Part shown: positions 25,849 through 35,009 of the stretch, piece after piece
Layout of the letters: every line of letters begins with the position of its first letter
Numbering within the stretch: the stretch's first letter is position 1
Source of the DNA: Arthrobacter sp. SLBN-100
GTDB taxonomy: Bacteria; Actinomycetota; Actinomycetes; Actinomycetales; Micrococcaceae
Direction: 5' to 3'
NCBI RefSeq assembly: GCF_006715305.1
Contig: NZ_VFMY01000001.1
Coordinates: 3,534,001 to 3,598,000, forward strand
Length of the DNA: 64,000 nucleotides
Translations under genes and position numbers: made by a program
Notes under the pieces: model-generated
The model's database searches: none
What the model was told of the DNA's origin: nothing
What the model saw: the letters and a program-made list of their open reading frames with translations, nothing else

Positions 25849-26456
25849 ACAGCACCCCGACACTGCTTAACCGGATCCTGATCGCCGTCCTGGGCCTGAA
25901 GCTGCTGGCTGTGGGCGTTCTGTTGATGCTGCTGGCTTCCGTCCCGGCCGTCGCTTCCTGGTGGCATTCCTGGTCCGCGGGGGTCTGGGCCGGAGTCAAC
26001 CAGGCCTTCAGCGCCACTCGATTCCCGGGGCGGTCCGAAAGCTGGCTGTGGATCCTGGTGGCCCTGGCACTGCTGGTGCTGATCGGGCTCATGGTGGCCT
26101 GGGTGGCCCAGCAAGGAAAAGGCAGGGCCAACCTCCTGGTCTTGGAATACGATCCCGGTGAAGTTCCCGGCGACGTGCGGATCGGCGGGGGAGTGGCGGA
26201 GCAAGCCCTGAAGCAGGCCCTTGCAAACCGTCCGGACCTGGCAGGGGCCACCGTGACCACCTACGACGTCAAAGGCAGCCCGGCCCTGAAGGTCCGCCTG
26301 CTGCCGCGCCAAGGGGTTGCCCCGCACCTGCTCGCAGACGAGGTGTACGCCCTTGTGGCCGCGCTGGAGGCCGTGGTGGGGAAAAGGATTCCGGTGCTGA
26401 TCCACATCGGAGCCGGTGCGCGGACGCGCTTCGGCAGGGCCGAGCGCGTCCGCTGA
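25845..26456 (+). CDS. AmaP-like alkaline shock response membrane anchor
   Basis: Protein of 203 residues with two N-terminal membrane helices (about 7-35 and 65-85) and a soluble C-terminal part containing YDPGEVPGDVRIGGG. This layout is that of AmaP, the membrane anchor for Asp23. Last gene of the five-gene operon; the alpha-glucosidase gene converges 12 bases later. Confidence 0.8.
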   Translation: MNSTPTLLNRILIAVLGLKLLAVGVLLMLLASVPAVASWWHSWSAGVWAGVNQAFSATRFPGRSESWLWILVALALLVLIGLMVAWVAQQGKGRANLLVLEYDPGEVPGDVRIGGGVAEQALKQALANRPDLAGATVTTYDVKGSPALKVRLLPRQGVAPHLLADEVYALVAALEAVVGKRIPVLIHIGAGARTRFGRAERVR

Positions 26457-26468
26457 CCAGCGGCGGTC

Positions 26469-28270
26469 CTAATCCTTCGTGAGGTAGACGGTGCAGTCCA
26501 CCGGCACCTCATCCATCCCGCTCCACTCTGAAGTGGGCTCAGGACCGCTCGAAAGAACCACGGAATACCCCTTCGGGACCGGCGCCGAGGCGAAGCCGAG
26601 GTTGCCAAGGACCAGGACCTCCCCGTTGTGGAAGGCCAGCAGTCCGCTGTCCGGGGCATGGATCTCAGCCCAGGTAAAGGAGCCCCTGCCAAGCTTTCGG
26701 GCGGACCGGAAGGCGAGGGCAGCCCGGTAGAGCTCCAGGGTGGAACCCTCCACGCCTTCCTGCTGGTCAGCCGCGAGCGGGCCGAAGCTTTCCGGCTGGG
26801 GAAGCCAGGGAGCTGCTGCAGCCCCTCCGGTTACCGCAAAACCGTAACCGGGTGCGTCCTGCGCCCACGCCAGCGGGACCCGGCAGCCGTCACGCCCGAT
26901 CTCTGCACCCTTAGTCCTGTGAAATGTGGGATCCTGGCGCACTTCGGCCGGCAACGTGGTGTGCTCGGGAAGCCCCAGCTCCTCACCTTGGTAGAGGTAG
27001 GCGGAACCAGGCAAGGCCAGCGATATCAAGGTGGCCGCGCGGGCGCGGGCCAGCCCCAAAGCCGGGTCGGGCTGCTCATCGTCCGCGGCGATGCCCTTAG
27101 GAAAGGTGGTGGGGTCTTTAAGCCCAAACCTGGTGGCATGGCGGACGGTGTCGTGGTTGCTCAGCACCCAGGTGCAGGGGGCTCCCACCGAGTCGGCTGC
27201 CGCCAGGGACGCTTCAATAGCCTCGGCCATGCGCTCGGCGTCCCAGCCGGCCAGGAGGAAATCGAAGTTGAAGGCCTGCTGCATCTCGTCAGGCCGGGTA
27301 TAGCGGGCCAGCCGTTCAGCCGGCTCCACCCATGCCTCGGCGACCATCATGCGGTCGCCGTCGTACTCTGCCAGTACCCGGTGCCAGTCGCGGTAGATGT
27401 CGTGCACGCCGTCCTGGTCGAAGAACGGCGACGGCGGATACAACGGGGAGACGCGCGGTGCGGCTCCTCGGCATCGGTATGGGCGCCAGGGGCGTCACCG
27501 GGAGGAGTTGGCTCCCTCCTGACTTCCGGCGTGCCCTCAACCATGGCCGCCACGCCCTCCCAGTCGGGCAGGCCCGCCTCCTTGACCAGTCCATGGGCAA
27601 CGTCCACCCGGAAGCCGTCCGCGCCGCGGTCCAGCCAGAAGCGGAGCACCGAGCGCATCTCCTCCCGCACTTCCGTATTGTCCCAGTTCAGGTCCGGCTG
27701 CTTGGTGTCGAAAAGGTGCAGGTACCACTCGCCCGGCGACCCGTCCGCCTCAGTGATCCGGCTCCAGGCGGGTCCGCCGAAGATCGATTTCCAGTTGTTG
27801 GGCGCCCGGTTGCCGTCTCCGGAGCCGGGGAGGCCATCCTTGCCCGGACGGAAGATGTAGCGATCCCGTTCCGGGGAGCCCGGGGATGCTGCCAGCGCGG
27901 CCTGGAACCATGCATGCTCGTCCGAGGTGTGGTTGGGAACCAGGTCGACAATGACCTTCAGTCCGCGCTGGTGAGCTCCCTGCAACATCGCGTCGAAGTC
28001 CGCCAACGAGCCGAACAGGGGGTCCACCTGGCGGTAGTCTGCAACGTCATATCCGGCGTCCGCCTGGGGTGATTTGTAGAACGGTGAGAGCCAGATGGCG
28101 TCCACGCCCAGTTGCTGAAGATAGGGCAGGCGTTCCTTGATACCGCGAAGATCACCCATGCCATCGCCATTGCCGTCGGCGAAGGACCGGGGATAAATCT
28201 GGTAGACGACGGCGTCCGCCCACCACTGTGTACCGGTTGACCGGCCATCAGGAACGCCCGGGTTGGACAT
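26469..28270 (-). pseudogene. GH13 alpha-glucosidase disrupted by a frameshift
   Basis: Two frames together encode one GH13 (oligo-1,6-glucosidase/alpha-glucosidase) enzyme. The first (start 28270, WWADAVVYQIYPRSF, nucleophile region GFRVDVAHG with Asp223) stays in family register to EEPHR near residue 270. The family sequence then continues in another frame as RVSPLYPPSPFFDQDGVHD down to 26469, including VAEAW (acid Glu) and VLSNHD. The break coincides with CGCGCG at 27452-27457 where CGCG would keep the frame, a two-base excess. As read, the product ends soon after the nucleophile and lacks the acid residue. It is either a recent pseudogene or a sequencing error. A LacI operator lies upstream. 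Confidence 0.85.
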
Positions 28271-28296
28271 TTGGTTCCTCTCAGATAACTTTTTGA

Positions 28297-28310
28297 TGTA
28301 AACGCTTGCA
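28297..28310. promoter_or_regulatory. LacI-family operator in the divergent sugar promoter
   Basis: TGTAAACGCTTGCA lies between the divergent alpha-glucosidase gene and the sugar ABC transporter. It shares the TGTAARCGCTTGC pattern with the levansucrase site and would suit the LacI regulator encoded downstream. Confidence 0.7.
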
Positions 28311-28411
28311 TTACCCGCAGCAACCTTACTAGTGTGAGCGTCACCACATCAACCTCACCCAAACAAGAGCACTGTCGATTTACTTGTCACTCAGCGAGGA
28401 GCTTCAAGCTA

Positions 28412-29698
28412 ATGAAAACCCCTAGATTCCTACTTCCGGCGGCAACCGCCGGCATCTTGGCACTGACGTTGTCCGCCTGTGGCGGCGGGGGCGGCGGCAC
28501 CAGCGGTGGCGGCAGCGACGCCGAAGCGAACCTTGACGGCCGGGGTCCCATTACCTACGTGCAGGGCAAGGACAACAACAACGTGGTGCGCCCGCTCATT
28601 GAGAAATGGAACGCTGCCCACCCGGACGAGAAGGTCACCTTCAAGGAGCAGACCGACCAAGCCGACCAGCAGCACGACGACCTGGTGCAGCACTTCCAGG
28701 CCAAGCAGTCAGACTACGATGTGGTCAGCGTTGACGTTGTTTGGACGGCCGAGTTTGCGGCCAAGGGCTGGCTGCAGCCCCTCAAGGACAAGATGGCCAT
28801 TGATACGTCCGGCATGCTTGAAGCTCCTGTGGAATCGGCCTCTTACAAGGGCACTCTCTATGCTGCCCCTCAGGATTCCGACGGTGGCATCCTGTACTAC
28901 CGCAAGGACCTGGTTCCTGAGCCGCCCAAGACCTGGGACGAGATGATGAGCATGTGCTCCATTGCCAAGGACAACAACATCGGCTGCTTTGCCGGCCAGT
29001 ACAAGCAGTACGAAGGCCTGACAGTCAACGCGGCGGAGGCCATCAATTCGGCCGGCGGTTCTGTGCTGGACAAAGACGGGAAACCGAACCTGACCACAGC
29101 GGAAGCCGAGGAAGGCTTGAACAATCTCGTGGAGGCTTATAAGAACGGCAACATCCCGCAGGAGGCCATCACCTACCAGGAGGAACAGGGCCGGCGGGCA
29201 TTCCAGGAAGGGAAGCTGCTCTTCCACCGGAACTGGCCGTACATCTGGAGCCTGATCTCGACTGAAGGCTCCTCCGTGGTCAAGGACAAGTTCGGCATGG
29301 CGCCACTGCCCGGCAAGGACGGACCCGGAGCGTCCTCCCTCGGCGGTCACAGTTCTGCCATCAGCGTTTACTCCAAGAACAAGGCGACTGCTCTTGACTT
29401 CCTCAAGTTCGTCACCGATGAGGAGCAACAGAAGTTTTTCGCCAATCAGGGTTCCAAGGCGCCCGTCCTCTCCTCGCTTTACGAGGACCAGGAGCTTGTA
29501 GCCAAGCTGCCGTACCTGACGGTACTGCAGACATCCATCAAGAACGCCGTGCCCCGCCCGGTAACCCCGTTCTATCCCGCAGTCACGCAGGCGATCCAAG
29601 AGAACGCTTACGCAGCCCTTAAGGGTGAAAAGCCTGCCAAACAGGCGCTTAGCGACATGCAGAAGTCGATCGAGTCCGCTGGCGCAGGATCGAAGTAA
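28412..29698 (+). CDS. Sugar ABC transporter substrate-binding lipoprotein
   Basis: Protein of 428 residues from ATG 28412, preceded by GAGGAG (the open frame from 28334 is leader). It has a lipoprotein signal with LSACGGGGG. The mature part fits extracellular solute-binding family 1 (maltose/trehalose type), with ITYVQGKDNNNVVRPLIEKWN, SDGGILYYRKDLV and NWPYIWSL. First gene of an importer operon with two permeases; a separate ATPase (MsiK-like) is expected elsewhere, since none is encoded here. Alpha-glucoside uptake is likely from the divergent GH13 gene. Confidence 0.9.
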   Translation: MKTPRFLLPAATAGILALTLSACGGGGGGTSGGGSDAEANLDGRGPITYVQGKDNNNVVRPLIEKWNAAHPDEKVTFKEQTDQADQQHDDLVQHFQAKQSDYDVVSVDVVWTAEFAAKGWLQPLKDKMAIDTSGMLEAPVESASYKGTLYAAPQDSDGGILYYRKDLVPEPPKTWDEMMSMCSIAKDNNIGCFAGQYKQYEGLTVNAAEAINSAGGSVLDKDGKPNLTTAEAEEGLNNLVEAYKNGNIPQEAITYQEEQGRRAFQEGKLLFHRNWPYIWSLISTEGSSVVKDKFGMAPLPGKDGPGASSLGGHSSAISVYSKNKATALDFLKFVTDEEQQKFFANQGSKAPVLSSLYEDQELVAKLPYLTVLQTSIKNAVPRPVTPFYPAVTQAIQENAYAALKGEKPAKQALSDMQKSIESAGAGSK

Positions 29699-29703
29699 AG
29701 ATT

Positions 29704-30741
29704 ATGGCAACCGAACTAAACCCGACGCCGGTCAAGTCACCGGCGTCGGGTGGCACCCCGGTCCACCACGCACCCAAAGGCGTGGGAGAAGACAACCGGA
29801 TCCTGAGCCAGGGCAGGTGGGCTTCCTGGCTGCTTGCACCCACCATCGTCGCTTTGGGTGTTGTTATCGTTTACCCGATCGTCAGCGCGATCATTATGTC
29901 CTTTCAGAAGGATGCGGGACTGGATCCTGCCACGGGCCTTTTCACCGAAGGAGGCCCAGCCGGCATCCAGAACTACATTAACTGGCTTGGGCAGCAGTGC
30001 GCTGCCCCGGGCGGCGGCACAGTGGCCTGTCCGCCGGGTACTCTTGGCGGCCAATTCTGGACAGCTACCGGCACTACGTTCTTCTTCACCGCGGTCACGG
30101 TGGCATTCGAAACTGTTCTCGGTTTCTGGATGGCCATGATCATGGCGCGTACGTTCCGCGGCCGCGGGCTGGTCCGGGCAGCTGTGCTGGTGCCGTGGGC
30201 CATCCCCACGGCTGTCACCGCTCAGTTGTGGCTCTTTATGTTCGATTTCAACGGCATCATCAACAAAGTATTTAATGTTTCGGTGCTGTGGACTGGCAGC
30301 GAGTGGCCGGCGAAATGGGCCGTGATCATTGCGGATACCTGGAAAACAACACCCTTCATGGCCCTGCTGATCCTTGCGGGTCTGCAAATGATTCCGGCAG
30401 AGGTGTATGAAGCCGCAAAGGTTGACGGAACCACTGCCTGGCAGCGCTTCCGGCTGATCACGCTTCCTCTGGTGAAACCGGCGCTGATGGTCGCAATCCT
30501 CTTCCGTACCCTGGACGCGCTGCGAATGTTCGACCTGCCCTACATCCTGACGCAGGGGGCAAACAACACCACCACGCTCTCCATTTTGGTGATTAACCAG
30601 ATCAGGCAAGGGTTCAACTCGGCGGCTGCCTTGTCCACCATCACGTTCATCATCATTTTCCTGGTCGCATTCATTTTCGTCCGGTTCCTTGGTGCAAACG
30701 TCGTGGAGCAAAGCGGAGCCACCGGTAAGGGGAAGAAATGA
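29704..30741 (+). CDS. Sugar ABC transporter permease (MalF type)
   Basis: Integral membrane protein of 345 residues with a cytoplasmic N-terminal extension of about 40 residues and six to eight helices. The EAA-type motif EAAKVDGTTAWQRFRLITLPLVKPAL is the ATPase contact loop. It starts 5 bases after the binding-protein stop. Codons 7-16 contain a perfect 12-bp inverted repeat that may limit its expression relative to the binding protein. Confidence 0.92.
   Translation: MATELNPTPVKSPASGGTPVHHAPKGVGEDNRILSQGRWASWLLAPTIVALGVVIVYPIVSAIIMSFQKDAGLDPATGLFTEGGPAGIQNYINWLGQQCAAPGGGTVACPPGTLGGQFWTATGTTFFFTAVTVAFETVLGFWMAMIMARTFRGRGLVRAAVLVPWAIPTAVTAQLWLFMFDFNGIINKVFNVSVLWTGSEWPAKWAVIIADTWKTTPFMALLILAGLQMIPAEVYEAAKVDGTTAWQRFRLITLPLVKPALMVAILFRTLDALRMFDLPYILTQGANNTTTLSILVINQIRQGFNSAAALSTITFIIIFLVAFIFVRFLGANVVEQSGATGKGKK
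29721..29750 (+). repeat. 12-bp perfect hairpin at the start of the permease gene
   Basis: CCCGACGCCGGT (29721-29732) and ACCGGCGTCGGG (29739-29750) are exact reverse complements separated by six bases, inside the first 16 codons of the permease and just after the binding-protein gene. The position is typical of hairpins that stabilize the upstream mRNA segment or attenuate the downstream gene; effect not shown here. Confidence 0.75.
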
Positions 30742-31634
30742 CAGCCACAGCAGCTTCCACGGAATTGCGGGCGCAGCAGGACAAAGGCCGCAAGACTGCC
30801 CAGAACCGGGAAAAGTGGGCAAGCGCCCGCACCTACATCAGCGCCGCCGTCATCCTGATCTGGTGTCTGGCGCCGGCCTATTGGATGGTGGTGACCGCCT
30901 TTCGCGAGGTGGGCTTTACGTACGACACCTCGGTCTTGCCCTCGCACACGACGTTGGACAACTTCATCACGGCGTTCGACACCTCGTTTGGCAACCGGTT
31001 CGGCCAGGCGTTGCTCAACAGCGTGTTCATTGGTGTTGTTGTCACTGCGGTGTCCCTTGTGATCGGTGTTTTTGCTGCCTACGCACTGGCCCGGCTGAAC
31101 TTCCGGTTCAAGTACCTGGTGCTGGGCTTCATCCTGGGTGCTTCCATGTTCCCCGGCGTTGCCCTGATCACGCCGCTATTTCAGCTGTTCACCAACATCG
31201 GCTGGATGGGGACGTACCAGGCACTGATTATTCCGAGCATCTCGTTTGTCCTGCCGTTGACGGTCTACACTTTGACATCCTTTTTCCGCGAAATGCCGTG
31301 GGAACTGGAGGAATCAGCACGTGTTGACGGCTGCACGCAGGGGCAGGCGTTCCGCAAGGTGATCATGCCCCTGGCAGCCCCGGCGATCTTCACCACGGCA
31401 ATCCTGGCGTTCATCTCCTCGTGGAACGAATTTCTCATTGCCAGCCAGCTGTCCAGTGACGCAACCCAGCCGGTGACGGTAGCCATTGCGAACTTTGCCG
31501 GCGCGCAGCCCAACCAGATTCCGTACACGGCCATCATGGCAGCCGGTACCATCGTCACCGTTCCCTTGGTGATACTGGTGCTGGTCTTCCAGCGCAAGAT
31601 CGTCGCCGGCCTAACGGCGGGTGCGGTCAAGTGA
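30738..31634 (+). CDS. Sugar ABC transporter permease (MalG type)
   Basis: Integral membrane protein of 298 residues with about six helices, overlapping the previous stop by four bases. The EAA loop is ELEESARVDGCTQGQAFRKV IMPL-like. N-terminal cytoplasmic part about 30 residues. Pairs with the preceding permease to form the channel of the sugar importer. Confidence 0.92.
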   Translation: MTATAASTELRAQQDKGRKTAQNREKWASARTYISAAVILIWCLAPAYWMVVTAFREVGFTYDTSVLPSHTTLDNFITAFDTSFGNRFGQALLNSVFIGVVVTAVSLVIGVFAAYALARLNFRFKYLVLGFILGASMFPGVALITPLFQLFTNIGWMGTYQALIIPSISFVLPLTVYTLTSFFREMPWELEESARVDGCTQGQAFRKVIMPLAAPAIFTTAILAFISSWNEFLIASQLSSDATQPVTVAIANFAGAQPNQIPYTAIMAAGTIVTVPLVILVLVFQRKIVAGLTAGAVK

Positions 31635-31879
31635 CGGAAGGCGTTTCCCGCCCCCGGTCCCCGGGGGCGGGAAGTGACCGCCGGCGGGTGAGGTCCGGGC
31701 AGGATTTCGACATCATCATCGGGTTTCTTGGCTTCTGGGCGCTGGTCCTGCTGGTTGTCACAGTCTGGATGGAAGTCACGGCGCAGCCGGCACTGGGCTG
31801 GGCACTGGGCCTGCTGGCCATCCTTCTCGCGATTTACGGGATGGTGCGGCTTCGCCGGAAGCTGCCGGACCGGAGGTAG
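31631..31879 (+). CDS. Small membrane protein appended to the sugar ABC operon
   Basis: Protein of 82 residues overlapping the second permease stop by four bases. An Arg-rich N-terminus (about 1-25) is followed by two hydrophobic helices (about 27-46 and 50-70) and a short basic tail. I do not recognize a named family. The overlap argues that it is translated with the importer; it could be an accessory subunit. Confidence 0.65.
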   Translation: MTEGVSRPRSPGAGSDRRRVRSGQDFDIIIGFLGFWALVLLVVTVWMEVTAQPALGWALGLLAILLAIYGMVRLRRKLPDRR

Positions 31880-32017
31880 CGCACGCGCTTGACTGCCGCC
31901 GTCGGACAGCCGGCCGAAAAGTAACAACTGCGATGCACTCAGGCGCGCAAAATACTATGGCGTGGAAGCATCGCACGAAGCATGGCGGAGGCCTGCAGGA
32001 AGTATTGAGGGGGCACC

Positions 32018-33070
32018 GTGGCTCGCACAAGTGAAAGGTCCCAACGGGGCGGCCACAGTGGTGTCAGCATAGAAGATGTGGCGGCGGCAGCGGGAGTTTC
32101 CACCGCCACGGTGTCCCGGGCAGTTCGTGGCCTGCCCCGCGTCTCACCCGCCACGCGCGAAAAAATCCTCGAAGTAGCCGGGAACCTGGGCTACGTAGCG
32201 TCCAGCTCCGCCTCCGGACTGGCCACGGGAAGAACCAGGACCATCGGCGTGCTCGCCCCGTTCGTGAGCCGGTGGTTCTTTTCCAAAGCCATCGAAGGCG
32301 CGGACCGGGAACTCCACGCCCGGAACTACAACCTTTCGCTGTTCAACCTTGGGGGCCACGGCAGCAACCGGGAGCGGCTCTTCAGCAAGACCATGGTTTA
32401 CAAGCAGATCGACGCCCTGCTGGTCCTGTGTATGGCGCTGTCCCATGATGAATTGGACCACCTCCAGAAAATCGACATCCCTCTGGTGGTGGTGGGCGGC
32501 CACGTGGAAGAGTGCGCGTACATCGGCATCGACGATTACGCTGCCGCCTCCACCGCCGTCCGGCACCTGATCGGCCTGGGCCACCGGAACATCGCCCTGC
32601 TGCATGGCGACGACGAAACAGACTTGAACTTCGATGTTCCCCGCGTCCGGATCCTGGCTTTCAAGGACGTGATGACCGCAGCAGGCCTCCCCACCCGTCC
32701 CGAATGGGATGAGTGGGGGGATTTTACCGTCCGCAGCGGGCAGGAGGCCTTCCGCCGGCTCTGGGCCAAGCCGGGGGAGAAGCCAACAGCGATCTTCTGC
32801 GCCTCGGATGAGATGGCCATGGGAGTCATCTTTGAAGCCATGCGGCTTGGCGTCCGGGTGCCGCAGCAACTCTCCGTAGTGGGCATCGACAACCACGATT
32901 TCGCCGACGCCATGGGCCTGACCACTGTGGGCCAGCGGCCCGACGAACAGGCCGAGCTGGCCACCAAGATGCTCCTTGACGAACTGGACGGGGAGACGGG
33001 ATCGGTACAGTCCGCCGTCGCGCCCCATGAATTGATCGTCAGAAGGACGACGGCGCCGCCCCAGTCCTAG
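32018..33070 (+). CDS. LacI-family transcriptional regulator
   Basis: Regulator of 350 residues from GTG 32018. The DNA-binding part has VSIEDVAAAAGVSTATVSRAVRGLPRVSPATREKI split as a LacI helix-turn-helix and hinge (about 15-65), followed by a periplasmic-binding-like effector domain (TRTIGVLAPFVSRWFF onward). It is downstream of the sugar importer, on the same strand but with its own 138-base upstream region. It likely binds the TGTAARCGCTTGC sites at 28297 and 22184; this is inferred from proximity. Confidence 0.92.
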   Translation: MARTSERSQRGGHSGVSIEDVAAAAGVSTATVSRAVRGLPRVSPATREKILEVAGNLGYVASSSASGLATGRTRTIGVLAPFVSRWFFSKAIEGADRELHARNYNLSLFNLGGHGSNRERLFSKTMVYKQIDALLVLCMALSHDELDHLQKIDIPLVVVGGHVEECAYIGIDDYAAASTAVRHLIGLGHRNIALLHGDDETDLNFDVPRVRILAFKDVMTAAGLPTRPEWDEWGDFTVRSGQEAFRRLWAKPGEKPTAIFCASDEMAMGVIFEAMRLGVRVPQQLSVVGIDNHDFADAMGLTTVGQRPDEQAELATKMLLDELDGETGSVQSAVAPHELIVRRTTAPPQS

Positions 33071-33110
33071 CGCGCAAGTTCCGTTTCCCGCGGCTTCAGG
33101 GCGCCGGCTG

Positions 33111-33998
33111 TCAGGACGCGCGGGCCAGTTGCCGGATGGGGATCCAGCGGGACGCAAGGCGCCGGTATGCCGCGGCAGCGCCGGTCATGTCGCCCTCAGC
33201 CAGGCATTCAATGCCAAGCCGGATGTCCATCGGCGAATCGTCCGGGTACACCTTGTCCGCCACCGCCCCGTAATCCAGTTCCACCATCGACTCCACATGG
33301 AACGTTTCCAGCCACTCCGTGAGCTGGGCCAGGTCATCGAGCATGTCCAGGTCCGGTGCTGCGAGCGCAAGGTTGGCCACCGCGTACCGGGCCCGCTCCA
33401 GGGCTTCGGTGATGGGTGCCCACACGCGGACCGTGAGGATCCGGCCGGCAGCCTCCACCACGTCCTTGTGGTCTGCTTCCATAAACAGGGAAAACCAGCT
33501 GAAGGGGATGCCCCAGGTGGACGCCCGGGTGTGCACGCGGATGGACCCGTCGCGGGCCTTCACCTGGTCGATCCGTTCCTGGTGCTTGTCCCGCTGCTCT
33601 TCGGGAATCAGCAACTCCGCCAGCGGGCCGTGGATCCCTTCCATCAGGGCGTTGGCAGCCAGGCCGGCACGCAATACCAGCTGGCTGGGACAGTACAGCA
33701 GCACGGGGTCGGCGTCAGCGTCGTCGTCGGACGTTCCTTCAGGGGGCGCTGCCGGGGCAGTGGTGACGCGCACCAAGTCGGTTCGCCCCGTGGGAAAGGG
33801 ATCACCGCCGGACCGCGTGATCCGTCCCAGCGAGGCCAGCAGTTCAGCGTTTTCGACGGCGGCACGCGAGGCTGAGCGTGATCCGGCGGCCTGGATCGCC
33901 GGGCGCTGCTCCTCGGGGAAGGCGTCCAGCGGTTCGTAGACGCGGAGGGTTGACGAGAATGGCAGGCCGGCCTGGCCCCGGTAGAGGTTTCCCGTCAT
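33111..33998 (-). CDS. Conserved actinobacterial protein of unknown function
   Basis: Protein of 295 residues from ATG 33998, chosen because AAGGAG lies just upstream and because the longer frame would overlap the 3' end of the exonuclease gene. No membrane segment. Notable features are an acidic SDDDADADP loop and a Trp/Phe-rich STWGIPFSWFSLFMEADH motif. I do not recognize a functional family. It follows the exonuclease III gene closely (35-base gap), so the two are probably co-transcribed. Confidence 0.7.
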   Translation of the reverse strand: MTGNLYRGQAGLPFSSTLRVYEPLDAFPEEQRPAIQAAGSRSASRAAVENAELLASLGRITRSGGDPFPTGRTDLVRVTTAPAAPPEGTSDDDADADPVLLYCPSQLVLRAGLAANALMEGIHGPLAELLIPEEQRDKHQERIDQVKARDGSIRVHTRASTWGIPFSWFSLFMEADHKDVVEAAGRILTVRVWAPITEALERARYAVANLALAAPDLDMLDDLAQLTEWLETFHVESMVELDYGAVADKVYPDDSPMDIRLGIECLAEGDMTGAAAAYRRLASRWIPIRQLARAS

Positions 33999-34032
33999 CA
34001 CGGTCTCCTTGAATGGGTCCAGGATTCTGTCA

Positions 34033-34839
34033 TCAGCCCGCCAGTTCCACCAGTACGGGGGCATGGTCCGAGGCGCCCTTGCCCTTGCGCTCCTCGCGGT
34101 CGATCGAGGCGCCGGTGACACGCGCGGCCAGGGCCGGGGAGGCCAGCACGAAATCGATCCGCATGCCTTCCTTTTTCGGAAAGCGCAGCTGGGTGTAGTC
34201 CCAGTAGGTGTAGACGCCCGGGCCGGGAGTGTAGGGCCGGACGACGTCGGTGAAACCGGCCGACTCGAAAGCGTGGAATGCTGCGCGCTCCGGCGGACTG
34301 ACGTGGGTGGAGCGGTTGTTGATGAAAAGGTCGATGTCCCACACGTCCTCGTCCAAGGGGGCGATGTTCCAGTCGCCCATCAGCGCCACCTGGGCTTCCG
34401 GATTCCGGGCGAGCAGTTCCTGGGCGTGCGTTTTCAGGCTTTCCAGCCACTTGAGTTTGTACGGCATGTGCTCATCGTCCAGCGAGCGGCCGTTGGGGAC
34501 ATACAGGCTCCAGATCCGGACGCCGGCGCAGGTCGCCGCCATGGCGCGTGCCTCCTGCACGGGGTCCGTGCCCGCCTTGCCGAATGAGGGCTGGTCCAGG
34601 AACGTCCGCTCCACGTCGTCGAGCCCCACCCGGGAGGCGATGGCTACGCCGTTCCACTGGTTGACGCCGAAGTGGGCCACCTCGTAGCCCATCCGTTCGA
34701 AGAGCTCCCAGGGAAAGTTGTCGTCCTTGCACTTGGTTTCCTGGATGGCGAGCACGTCGCAGTCACTGCGCTGAAGCCAGGCTTCCACGCGGTCGGCACG
34801 GGCACGGAGCGAATTCACATTCCAGGTAGCAATCTTCAC
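34033..34839 (-). CDS. xth: Exodeoxyribonuclease III
   Basis: Enzyme of 268-269 residues starting at GTG 34839 (KIATWNVNSLRAR), the usual length for ExoIII/AP endonuclease. Family motifs present: ETKCKD with catalytic Glu, GDWNIAP (metal-binding Asp and Asn), RIDFVL and the C-terminal SDHAPV. It cleaves abasic sites and removes nucleotides from 3' ends in base-excision repair. The upstream ORF extension to 34881 is not supported. Confidence 0.93.
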   Translation of the reverse strand: MKIATWNVNSLRARADRVEAWLQRSDCDVLAIQETKCKDDNFPWELFERMGYEVAHFGVNQWNGVAIASRVGLDDVERTFLDQPSFGKAGTDPVQEARAMAATCAGVRIWSLYVPNGRSLDDEHMPYKLKWLESLKTHAQELLARNPEAQVALMGDWNIAPLDEDVWDIDLFINNRSTHVSPPERAAFHAFESAGFTDVVRPYTPGPGVYTYWDYTQLRFPKKEGMRIDFVLASPALAARVTGASIDREERKGKGASDHAPVLVELAG

Positions 34840-35009
34840 AGTTCCTAACTTACCTTGGCGGTGCGGCCGTGGGTAAAGCATGCGCGCTGGCTCCGGCGGG
34901 CGCGTCAGGGCCTCTTCGTAGGCCTGCAGGACCGGTGGAGTTTAGTTGGAGGTCCGAGTATATTCGCAACCAGAAATGACCTGGGTCACATGCGAAGGAG
35001 CGTCCGCTC

